Shown in pieces: positions 56,661-64,000 of a DNA stretch of 64,000 bases. Under the pieces are notes generated by a model. The model had not been told where the DNA came from. It was given only the letters and a program-made list of their open reading frames with translations, and made no database searches. Position numbers and translations under genes: made by a program. The DNA comes from Maribacter sp044594925 (GTDB lineage Bacteria; Bacteroidota; Bacteroidia; Flavobacteriales; Flavobacteriaceae), in contig NZ_CP138991.1 of assembly GCF_044594925.1 (NCBI RefSeq), forward strand, positions 1,550,001-1,614,000. The letters run 5' to 3'. Within the stretch, counting starts at the first letter, position 1, and each line of letters opens with the position of its first letter.

Positions 56661-57677
56661 ATGAATTTTCAGCAGATCAAGGCTTTAAAGGAATTACTTT
56701 CGTCGCAAAAGAAGATTGCAATAATACCACATAAGAATCCTGATGGTGATGCAATAGGTTCCACTTTAGCGTTATGGCACTACCTACGAAACAGCGGCCA
56801 TAATGCTACTATTGTTGCTCCTAATGATTCCCCTAAGTTTTTAAAATGGATGCCAGGAGCAGAAAATATATTAAATTTCGAGAAAGAAAATTCAGCATCG
56901 AAAACATGTTTACAAGAGGCGGAAGTCATTTTCACATTAGACTTTAATCACTTAGGCAGGGTAGGCCAAATGACCGAATATTTGGAAAAGGCCGAAGCAA
57001 CTTTTGTGATGGTAGACCATCATCAACAACCGTCGAACTATGCAGAAATAATGTATTCCGATGTTAGCATGAGCTCCACCTGTGAAATGGTTTATGAACT
57101 CATCTCCTATTTAGACGACTTAGATAAGATTACACCAGCAATGGCCAATTGTATCTACACTGGTATAATGACCGATACCGGATCCTTTAAATTTAAGGCT
57201 ACTACAAGTAATACACATAGAGTAGTCGCCGACCTTATGGATAAGGGAGCACAAAACACAACTATTCATCATAAAATATATGACACTAACTCACCCAGTA
57301 GATTACATCTATTGGGTTGTGCTTTAAATAATATGGTTATTCTGCAGGAATTTAACACGGCTTACATTACCCTAAGTCAAGAAGAACTTGATCGTTTCAA
57401 CTACCAAAAAGGAGATACAGAAGGTTTTGTAAACTACGGACTCACCTTAGAAGGAATTTCTTTTGCAGTTATTTTTATAGAAAATAAAGAGGAAGGTATT
57501 CTTAAAATTTCGTTTAGATCGGTCGGTGATTTTTCTGTAAACGATTTTGCACGTAAACACTTTCAAGGAGGTGGCCACACCAATGCTGCCGGCGGGAAGA
57601 GTGATATGCATATAAGCGATACTATAAACTACTTTACCTCGTTATTACCAACATATAAGAAAGAGTTAACCGCATGA
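56661..57677 (+). CDS. DHH family phosphoesterase (NrnA-like)
   Basis: A 338-residue cytoplasmic enzyme; ATG 56661 is preferred over 56634, which would place the promoter box inside the coding region. HKNPDGDAIGSTLAL, LDFNHLGR, VDHHQQPSNY and the DHHA1 motif GGGHTNAAGG define the NrnA type, which degrades short oligoribonucleotides and often dephosphorylates 3'-phosphoadenosine 5'-phosphate. It overlaps gldI by 4 bp. Confidence 0.93.
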   Translation: MNFQQIKALKELLSSQKKIAIIPHKNPDGDAIGSTLALWHYLRNSGHNATIVAPNDSPKFLKWMPGAENILNFEKENSASKTCLQEAEVIFTLDFNHLGRVGQMTEYLEKAEATFVMVDHHQQPSNYAEIMYSDVSMSSTCEMVYELISYLDDLDKITPAMANCIYTGIMTDTGSFKFKATTSNTHRVVADLMDKGAQNTTIHHKIYDTNSPSRLHLLGCALNNMVILQEFNTAYITLSQEELDRFNYQKGDTEGFVNYGLTLEGISFAVIFIENKEEGILKISFRSVGDFSVNDFARKHFQGGGHTNAAGGKSDMHISDTINYFTSLLPTYKKELTA

Positions 57678-58234
57678 AAAAAAGCGCTTTACTACTACTT
57701 TTAGTATTTGTTTTCGCTTGTGAAGGTCCAGTACCAAGAAAACCTGTTCAACGAAAAAGCGGTAGTTTTTTTAAGGCTTCTGTGGAACGCAGTCGAAAGT
57801 TACTGGCGTTGGAAGAACAACAAATACAAGAAATCATTAGACTAGATTCGTTAAAGCATTATGAGCATAGTGCTGCAGGTTCATGGTATCATTACAACAG
57901 GGTAAACGACACGGCTACCTATACTCCAAAAACTGATGACTTAGTAGTACTTTCCTATAATATTCTTTCACTGAACAACGACACCATTTATTCCCAAGAA
58001 GAAATAGGCACGCTAACGTACAAAGTAGACAAACAAGAGCTTTTTCAAGGACTAAGGGACGCCATAAAACTTTTGAAGGAAAATGAGAAGGCAACTTTTC
58101 TGTTCCCTTCCTCCTTAGCTTTTGGATATCACGGTGATAATGAAAGAATTGACAGTAACCTCCCTATTAAATCGACCATAGAAATATTAAAAATTGAACA
58201 AAAACAAGGTAAAACAGAAAATTTAAAACCATGA
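57674..58234 (+). CDS. gldI: Gliding motility-associated FKBP-type peptidylprolyl isomerase lipoprotein
   Basis: A 186-residue lipoprotein with its lipobox at C16 (VFAC). The mature part has a helical linker and an FKBP domain (GTLTYKVDKQELFQGLRDAIKLLKENEKATFLFPSSLAFGYHG). This matches GldI, a proline isomerase needed for gliding in Flavobacterium johnsoniae and probably for folding of exported gliding proteins. Overlaps of 4 bp on both sides place it in a three-gene operon with the DHH and cyclophilin-FKBP genes. Confidence 0.9.
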   Translation: MKKSALLLLLVFVFACEGPVPRKPVQRKSGSFFKASVERSRKLLALEEQQIQEIIRLDSLKHYEHSAAGSWYHYNRVNDTATYTPKTDDLVVLSYNILSLNNDTIYSQEEIGTLTYKVDKQELFQGLRDAIKLLKENEKATFLFPSSLAFGYHGDNERIDSNLPIKSTIEILKIEQKQGKTENLKP

Positions 58235-59376
58235 TGAATAAAATGTATATTTTGATTGTGATTGCTTTAGCGTTATCAAGCTGTAAGACAAGCCAACGTG
58301 CCGATTTAGGTGATGGCCTATTTGCCGATATTAAAACCACAAAAGGTGATATTATCGTAAAATTAACACATCAAGAAACACCGGTTACCGTAGCAAATTT
58401 TGTTTCCTTAGCCGAAGGAACAAACACTTTCGTTAGCGAAGAATATAAAGGGAAGAAATACTACGATGGACTTACCTTTCACAGAGTAATGAAAGATTTC
58501 ATGATTCAAGGCGGAGACCCATTGGGTAATGGCACTGGAAATCCAGGATATCGATTTATGGATGAATTCAATGATTCTTTAATCCATGATAAGAAAGGAA
58601 TTCTTTCTTCTGCCAACGGTGGTCCAGCTAGTAATGGCAGCCAGTTTTTCATAACCCATAAACCCACGCCATGGTTAGATGGCGTGCATACTGTTTTTGG
58701 AGAAGTAGTTGAAGGAATGAGCGTGCTGGATTCTATAGCCAATGTTACCGTTACACCGGGCAGCAACAAACCTGTTGAAGAAGTTAAAATGAATACGGTT
58801 GAGATTATCCGAAATGGAAAAGAGGCCAAGAAATTCGATGCCAATCAGGTTATGAGCGATTACTTTGCGAACGAAGAAGAACGCTTGGCCAAGTTAGAAA
58901 AAGAAAAAGCTGAAAAAGCTGCAGCAGTAAATAAAATGAAAGCGGATTTTGCTGCTGAAGTAGTTGCTCAAAAAGAAAAAGCCGAAACATTATCATCTGG
59001 CTTACAAATGCTTGTACTAAATAAAGGAAACGGCGTTAAACCAAAAATTGGCTCCAAAGTTAACGTGATGTACGCTGGCTACTTAGAAGATGGCACATTA
59101 GTCGACAGTAATTACGAAGAAATAGCCAAAGCATATGAGAAATTTGATATAAAAAGACTTCAAAGAGGCAGCTATATGCCCGCTCCTATGGATTATACTA
59201 CAGATTCCAGATTAGTGGCTGGTTTCAAAGAAGGTTTGTTATCCATGAAAGTAGGTGACAAACTACGTTTGTTCATACCATCACATTTAGGATGGGGCGA
59301 GCAAGGAAGTCCTCCTGTAATTCCGCCTAATGCTGATGTTGTTTTTGACCTTGAAATCACTGGGTTGGTTGAGTAA
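58231..59376 (+). CDS. Cyclophilin-FKBP chimeric peptidylprolyl isomerase lipoprotein
   Basis: A 381-residue lipoprotein (lipobox ALSSC, C18). Residues 30-195 are a cyclophilin domain (GLTFHRVMKDFMIQGGDPLG, SQFFITHKPTPWLDG). A charged helical linker (about 205-255) leads to an FKBP domain at 265-380 (GSKVNVMYAGYLEDGTLVDS, GFKEGLLSMKVGDKLRLFIPSHLGWG). Both isomerase folds in one exported protein are unusual. With GldI upstream it likely helps fold secreted or outer-membrane proteins. A terminator follows. Confidence 0.92.
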   Translation: MMNKMYILIVIALALSSCKTSQRADLGDGLFADIKTTKGDIIVKLTHQETPVTVANFVSLAEGTNTFVSEEYKGKKYYDGLTFHRVMKDFMIQGGDPLGNGTGNPGYRFMDEFNDSLIHDKKGILSSANGGPASNGSQFFITHKPTPWLDGVHTVFGEVVEGMSVLDSIANVTVTPGSNKPVEEVKMNTVEIIRNGKEAKKFDANQVMSDYFANEEERLAKLEKEKAEKAAAVNKMKADFAAEVVAQKEKAETLSSGLQMLVLNKGNGVKPKIGSKVNVMYAGYLEDGTLVDSNYEEIAKAYEKFDIKRLQRGSYMPAPMDYTTDSRLVAGFKEGLLSMKVGDKLRLFIPSHLGWGEQGSPPVIPPNADVVFDLEITGLVE

Positions 59377-59393
59377 AAATTTCAATAATTTAT

Positions 59394-59424
59394 AAAAAAA
59401 GACCCATACAAATGGGTCTTTTTT
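59394..59424. terminator. Bidirectional terminator after the chimeric isomerase gene
   Basis: GACCCAT (59401-59407) pairs with ATGGGTC (59412-59418) around ACAA, flanked by seven A on the left and six T on the right. It lies between converging genes. Confidence 0.88.
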
Positions 59425-59506
59425 ATGAGCACCATCAAAAGATTTAATACGAGAGGCTTTCCTTAAAATTAAGTTTTAAATAACTAAGATTTTTCCAAAA
59501 GGTCGT

Positions 59507-60970
59507 TTACTTAGAGGGTATCTCTTTTAGAATCTCTAGAAGAAATTTCCAAAACTTTTGAACGGAAGAAACACTAACACGTTCATCCGGGGAATGGGCT
59601 CCATGAATGGTAGGTCCAAAACTTACCATATCCATTTCGGGATAGTTCTGCCCTAAGATACCACACTCCAAACCTGCATGGCAGGCAACTACACGGGGTT
59701 CTACAGAAAACAAATCCGTATAAACCTTTTTAGTAATTTTTAATATTTCTGAATTTGGATTAGGATTCCATCCGGGATAAGAACCGGAAAAGTTAACTTC
59801 AAATCCGGCGAGCTCAAAGGTCGCTTTTAAGGCCTGTGCCAAATCCATTTTACCTGTTTCCACTGAAGAGCGCGTTAAACACCCAATATGTATTTCTCCA
59901 TTACCCACCTTTACCTTTGCGACATTATTGGAGGTTTCTACCAAACCGGGTATAGAAGTACTCATTTTATAAACACCATTATGAGCCGCATAAATACCCT
60001 TCAGTAGTTTTCCCTGTGCTCCTAGCCCCATTACCTTTTTAGAAGTTTTTCTGGGTTCTATACTAACCTTTAACTCCTTTTCTACAAATCGTAACTCAGC
60101 TTTAATTTCACTTACCACCTTATCAAAAGCAGCTAAAAAGCTTATTTTTTGAGACTTATTAATATTGATAACAGCATGGCTTTCCCTAGGAATAGCATTA
60201 CGCAAGCTACCACCCTCTAAGGCAGCTATTCTCATGTTATAGGATAGTCCTGCAAACAGCAAGCGATTCATTATTTTATTGGCATTTCCAAATCCTTTAT
60301 GAATATCCATACCACTATGACCACCCTTTAATCCGCTTACCTTTATTTCAAAGCCTATGTCACCATGTACAGAAGATTTTTCGTTATAGCTTCTCTTTGC
60401 CGTCACATCTACTCCCCCAGCACATCCTATATCAATTTCATCATCTTCTTCCGTATCCAGGTTCAAAAGAATTTCTCCTTTTAAGATACCTCCTTTTAAA
60501 CCGAACGCCCCAGTCATGCCCGTTTCTTCATCTATCGTAAAAAGTGCTTCTAAAGGAGGGTGGGCAATATCTTTACTTTCTAAAAGGGCCATGATAGTGG
60601 CTACTCCCATTCCATTATCCGCACCAAGAGTGGTACCGTTGGCTTTAACCCAATCGCCTTCTAAACGCATTTGTATTCCCTGAGTGTCAAAATTAAACTC
60701 GGTATCCGAATTTTTTTGATGCACCATATCTAAATGAGATTGTAGGGTAATCATTTTTCTATTTTCAAAACCGGGACTAGCAGGTTTTCTAATAATTACA
60801 TTTCCTACTTCATCCTTTAAGGTCTCAAAACCCAAGGTGGAGCCAAAATCCATCATAAAGGCAATTACGCGTTCCTCCTTTTTGGAAGGTCTAGGAACTG
60901 CGTTTAATTTTGAAAAGTTGGTCCAGACGGACCTAGGTTCTAACTGAGCTATAGCTTTATTCATTACCAT
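59507..60970 (-). CDS. pepD: Aminoacyl-histidine dipeptidase (M20 family)
   Basis: A 487-residue zinc peptidase that cleaves Xaa-His and other dipeptides. TLQSHLDMVHQK, LGADNGMGVA, FTIDEETGMTGAFGL, LNLDTEEDDEIDIGCAGG and the C-terminal CHAGLECG and HSPDERV carry the two-zinc site and catalytic glutamate. The start may instead be at ATG 60964, two codons in. It shares a short divergent promoter region with the DUF3810 gene. Confidence 0.95.
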   Translation of the reverse strand: MVMNKAIAQLEPRSVWTNFSKLNAVPRPSKKEERVIAFMMDFGSTLGFETLKDEVGNVIIRKPASPGFENRKMITLQSHLDMVHQKNSDTEFNFDTQGIQMRLEGDWVKANGTTLGADNGMGVATIMALLESKDIAHPPLEALFTIDEETGMTGAFGLKGGILKGEILLNLDTEEDDEIDIGCAGGVDVTAKRSYNEKSSVHGDIGFEIKVSGLKGGHSGMDIHKGFGNANKIMNRLLFAGLSYNMRIAALEGGSLRNAIPRESHAVININKSQKISFLAAFDKVVSEIKAELRFVEKELKVSIEPRKTSKKVMGLGAQGKLLKGIYAAHNGVYKMSTSIPGLVETSNNVAKVKVGNGEIHIGCLTRSSVETGKMDLAQALKATFELAGFEVNFSGSYPGWNPNPNSEILKITKKVYTDLFSVEPRVVACHAGLECGILGQNYPEMDMVSFGPTIHGAHSPDERVSVSSVQKFWKFLLEILKEIPSK

Positions 60971-60983
60971 AATTTTAGAGCCT

Positions 60984-61020
60984 CAAAAATACGGACAGAA
61001 AAAGGATTTCACTATTTTTG
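60984..61020. promoter_or_regulatory. Divergent -7 boxes between pepD and DUF3810
   Basis: TATTTTTG on the minus strand (60991-60984) ends 13 bp before the pepD start, and TATTTTTG on the plus strand (61013-61020) ends 5 bp before ATG 61026. The second again implies a near-leaderless message. Confidence 0.45.
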
Positions 61021-61025
61021 AAACA

Positions 61026-62093
61026 ATGAAGATGAATTTAAAATCGGTCATTGCCATTTCACTACTCCCCCAAATTCTATTAGTAAAATGGTTAGGCAGC
61101 CATACGGACTGGATTGAGAATTATTACAGTACAGGAATATATCCTTTCATCTCCAAAATTTTTAGGTTCGTTTTTGGTTGGGTTCCTTTTTCCGTAGGAG
61201 ATATCATCTATTTAACGTTGGGCATACTCGCCATTACCTACGTTTATAGAAACAGGCGTAGAATTTGGACAAACAAGCTACTTTTTATGAGAGATATCGT
61301 CATGGTGCTTGCCATTGCTTATTTCACATTTCATTTTATGTGGGGTTTTAATTATTATAGGGAACCACTTCAAACTAAATTACAACTGACGGAAACCAAA
61401 GACTACGAGGAACTTGTTGGTTTTACGCGAAGGCTGATTAAAAAAACCAACGAGCTACAATTCAAAATAGCACAGGATACTTCCAAAATAGTTACCACCC
61501 CCTATTCTCAAAAAGAAATGGTTGAAAAAAGCATAAATGGTTATGCAAAGATTTCCAAAAAATACGCCTTTCTCACCTATGAGAAACCGAGTGCTAAAAC
61601 GTCACTTTTTAGCTCCACATTAACGTACATGGGTTATGCCGGATACCTAAATCCTTTTACGAATGAAGCACAAATAAACGGTTTGCTCCCCAATTTTAGG
61701 TTTCCCGTAGTCACGGGACACGAAATAGGACATCAACTTGGATATTCCGCTGAAAACGAGACTAATTTTATTGGCTACTTGGTAACCGTAAATAACAATG
61801 ATGACTATTTTAAATATGTGGCATACGCTTATGCTTTAGGATACTGCCTCAATGATGTGCGAAGAGGTGATAAAGAAGTTTTTAATGCATTACTAAAGGA
61901 ATTAAATGGCGGAGTAAAAATGAATTTTCAGGAAATGTCGAATTTCTGGGACAGCTATGAAAATCCTATGGAGCCTGTTTTCAAGGCTATCTTCAATTCA
62001 TTTTTAAAGGCGAATAACCAGGCCAAAGGAATCCGAAGTTATAATGCCGTAGTGTCCTTGCTCGTTGCCTACCACCGCGATAATCCACTGTAA
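61026..62093 (+). CDS. DUF3810 membrane protein with a metalloprotease-like HExGH motif
   Basis: A 355-residue protein with three hydrophobic segments in the first 115 residues, then a soluble domain. VVTGHEIGHQLGYSAENETNFIGYL contains HEIGH and downstream glutamates in the arrangement of zinc peptidases. This is DUF3810; no substrate is known. The plausible second methionine (residue 3) would not change the reading. A role in envelope proteolysis is inference. Confidence 0.85.
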   Translation: MKMNLKSVIAISLLPQILLVKWLGSHTDWIENYYSTGIYPFISKIFRFVFGWVPFSVGDIIYLTLGILAITYVYRNRRRIWTNKLLFMRDIVMVLAIAYFTFHFMWGFNYYREPLQTKLQLTETKDYEELVGFTRRLIKKTNELQFKIAQDTSKIVTTPYSQKEMVEKSINGYAKISKKYAFLTYEKPSAKTSLFSSTLTYMGYAGYLNPFTNEAQINGLLPNFRFPVVTGHEIGHQLGYSAENETNFIGYLVTVNNNDDYFKYVAYAYALGYCLNDVRRGDKEVFNALLKELNGGVKMNFQEMSNFWDSYENPMEPVFKAIFNSFLKANNQAKGIRSYNAVVSLLVAYHRDNPL

Positions 62094-62288
62094 ACTATAC
62101 TTTCACTAGTTAAATCAAACCTAGCACCAAGTACTTCTATAAATCTTAGTTACGCTTCTAGAAAAATTCCCGTGCCTTTTATTTAAATCATTTCTAAAGA
62201 GTCATCCTTTAATGTTAAAATAACTGAAAATCCATAAAATTAAGTTCACAAACCTTACTTTTAAAAGGACTAATTCAAACTAACTAAA

Positions 62289-64000
62289 ATGAAAAAAAGC
62301 ATACTTTTGCTATGTCTCTTCTGGTGTAGTGCCAACATTTTTGGACAAGATTACTTTCCTGAAAACGAAGGTGTTAAAGCCAATAACAATAATTACACGG
62401 CGTTTACAAATGCTAAAATTTATGTAACCCCGACCGAGGTTATTCAAAACGGTACCTTACTTATCCAAAATGGTAAAGTTATTTCGGTAGGTTCCAACAT
62501 TACGGTTCCAAAGAATAGCACCGTGGTAGATGTAATCGGAAAATCCATTTATCCATCTTTCATCGATGTATATTCTAAATTCGGGGTGGAGCAACCCAAA
62601 AGAAAACCAGGCGGTGGTAGGGCCGCACAATATGAAGCAGAACGGGACGGCTTTTATTGGAACGACCATATCATGCCAGAGAATAATGCCATACAGCAAT
62701 TTAAATATGATGATAAATCGGCTAAAGAACTAAGGGAAGCTGGTTTTGGTGTGGTTAACTCTCATATTCATGACGGAATTGCTAGAGGTTCGGGAGTTTT
62801 AATCGCATTGAATGGCGAAGGAACGGATGCCAATAGAATTTTAGATGACAAATCTGCACAGTATTTTTCATTGAACAAAAGCGTACTAAAAAAACAAGCC
62901 TATCCTACTTCTTTAATGGGAGCTTTAGCTTTATTAAGACAGTTGTATAACGATGCTGATTGGTATGCAAAAGGCAATTCCGATACCAAAGACCGGTCTT
63001 TAGAAGCGCTAATCGAAAATAAAGGGCTGCCACAAATTTTTGAGGCAAAAGATAAAGGCCATGCCTTAAGAGCCGATAAGATTGGTGATGCCAATGGAAT
63101 TCAATATACCATCCTTGGTGGCGGAAATGAGTTTGAGCGTATTACAGAAATAAAAGCGACGAATGCCACCTACATTATTCCTATTAACTTTCCAGAAGCC
63201 TATGATGTATCTGACCCTTATCAAGCGGGTTACGTATCCTTAAAAGATATGCGTTATTGGAACCAAGCACCTTCTAACCCTAAGGTTTTAGCCCAAAATA
63301 GTGTTCCTTTCTCGCTTACGGCGTATGATCTAAAATCCTTAACTAAGTTCAAAAGCAACTTAATGAAAGCCATTACATACGGACTTTCTGAAACCAAGGC
63401 TCTGGAGGCATTAACAACGGTTCCTGCACAAATTTTAGGGAAATCTGGAAAAATAGGGTCGTTAAAGGCAGGAGCTTATGCTAACTTTTTGATTACTTCC
63501 GGTCCTATTTTTGAAAAATCGACAACATTATATGAAAACTGGGTTCAGGGTAATAAGAATATTATAAACAACAAGGATATAAAGGATATACGAGGCGACT
63601 ACACGGTAAACTTACAAGGAAGGTCTTATGACCTAGCCATTACCGGGACCGTTGCCAAACCCAAACTAGCGGTAAAACTAGACACCTTAAAACTCGGTTC
63701 CAAGTTAGCCTACAAGGATAATTGGTTAACAATGTCTATTACCACGGATAATGCTTCGGAAACCTATCGTATGATAGGAGCGGTAACTCAAGAAGCCAAA
63801 AACCTCTCAGGACGGCTACTACTTCCAGATGGTACGGAAAGTTTCTTTACTGCTGCAAAGAGTGCATCCTTTAAAGAAGAAGAGAAAAAGAAAAGTGAAC
63901 TGGCAGCACCAAAAGTAATGCCCATTACCTACCCTAATGTCGGTTATGGTTTTACTACAAAACCCAAACAAGAAAATCTATTGATAAGAAACGCTACGGT
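62289..64000 (+). CDS. Amidohydrolase family protein, first domain (partial, cut at window edge)
   Basis: An open frame of 570 codons runs to the last base; the gene continues beyond it. Residues 1-20 are a signal peptide (ending NIFGQ). The domain has the amidohydrolase start (FTNAKIYVTPTEVIQNGTLLIQNGKVISVG) and the metal-dependent end (ILGKSGKIGSLKAGAYANFLI). The usual FIDxHxH metal motif reads I92-D-V-Y95-S-K97, so both histidines are missing. The final residues LLIRNAT begin what looks like a second, probably active amidohydrolase domain of a protein of about 1,000 residues. Confidence 0.85.
   Translation, partial: MKKSILLLCLFWCSANIFGQDYFPENEGVKANNNNYTAFTNAKIYVTPTEVIQNGTLLIQNGKVISVGSNITVPKNSTVVDVIGKSIYPSFIDVYSKFGVEQPKRKPGGGRAAQYEAERDGFYWNDHIMPENNAIQQFKYDDKSAKELREAGFGVVNSHIHDGIARGSGVLIALNGEGTDANRILDDKSAQYFSLNKSVLKKQAYPTSLMGALALLRQLYNDADWYAKGNSDTKDRSLEALIENKGLPQIFEAKDKGHALRADKIGDANGIQYTILGGGNEFERITEIKATNATYIIPINFPEAYDVSDPYQAGYVSLKDMRYWNQAPSNPKVLAQNSVPFSLTAYDLKSLTKFKSNLMKAITYGLSETKALEALTTVPAQILGKSGKIGSLKAGAYANFLITSGPIFEKSTTLYENWVQGNKNIINNKDIKDIRGDYTVNLQGRSYDLAITGTVAKPKLAVKLDTLKLGSKLAYKDNWLTMSITTDNASETYRMIGAVTQEAKNLSGRLLLPDGTESFFTAAKSASFKEEEKKKSELAAPKVMPITYPNVGYGFTTKPKQENLLIRNAT

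Noticed and set aside
56588..56662. Upstream start for the PhoD-like gene
   Set aside because: It adds 25 residues before a clean lipoprotein signal and overlaps the divergent DHH gene.
1..64000. CRISPR array, tRNA, rRNA, prophage or intact insertion sequence
   Set aside because: No regularly spaced repeat-spacer pattern, cloverleaf, ribosomal sequence, integrase or transposase was recognised; gene order looks like stable chromosome.

Overview
The window looks like chromosomal DNA of a marine, probably gliding member of the Flavobacteriaceae (Bacteroidota), perhaps close to Maribacter or Zobellia; the genus is inference. Evidence: a SusC/SusD pair, a 2,897-residue adhesin with a type B type IX secretion tail, gldI, a NagB-LmbE fusion, signal peptidase I with a long insert, AT-rich DNA, and several start regions carrying the Bacteroidota -7 box TAnnTTTG. 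I found no rRNA, tRNA, CRISPR array, prophage or complete insertion sequence.

Layout. 1-3303: a partial DUF1223 gene, then a DUF4159 / AI-2E-transporter / methyltransferase operon. 3304-13843: a nutrient-uptake locus with SusC, SusD, a large FG-GAP/ASPIC lipoprotein and a c-type cytochrome fused to FG-GAP repeats. 13893-25263: a secreted alpha/beta hydrolase, the giant adhesin, and a PQQ-type sugar dehydrogenase with its own small cytochrome c. 25269-34532: a peptidoglycan-recycling cluster made of murQ and a DeoR regulator facing NagB-LmbE, a DigH-like glycosidase, AmpG, NagZ and AnmK. 34569-38585: acetate uptake (two-part sodium symporter) and acetyl-CoA synthetase. 38606-54922: mostly core genes (MFS efflux, udk, ftsB-like, parA, parB, DUF5683, dapB, lepB, wbqC, DUF6122, an EEP-family hydrolase, two rhomboids, mutL, ribH, a TPR protein, recF, a lipoprotein, a DciA-like gene). 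55097-64000: ndk, a PhoD-like phosphatase, a DHH phosphoesterase, gldI, a cyclophilin-FKBP chimera, pepD, DUF3810, and the first part of a two-domain amidohydrolase cut by the window edge.

How the genes work together. The recycling cluster encodes nearly the full route from wall fragments to fructose-6-phosphate: the DigH-like enzyme trims glycan, AmpG imports anhydro-muropeptides, NagZ removes GlcNAc, AnmK and MurQ turn anhydro-MurNAc into GlcNAc-6-phosphate, and NagB deaminates GlcN-6-phosphate. No separate NagA deacetylase is present, and a PIG-L/LmbE deacetylase-fold domain is fused to NagB. The DeoR/NagB intergenic region holds a compact repeat array that looks like the regulator's operators.

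The most unusual DNA-level feature is an intergenic repeat of about 105 bp. Two copies, 40 kb apart, each end in an A-tract that is also the tail of a different rho-independent terminator; a third, decayed copy keeps only the ends. Other points of interest are a 21-bp periodic repeat between the two acetate-symporter genes, degenerate endonuclease motifs in MutL, an amidohydrolase domain lacking its HxH metal motif, and probable leaderless or near-leaderless transcripts at 56661 and 61026.
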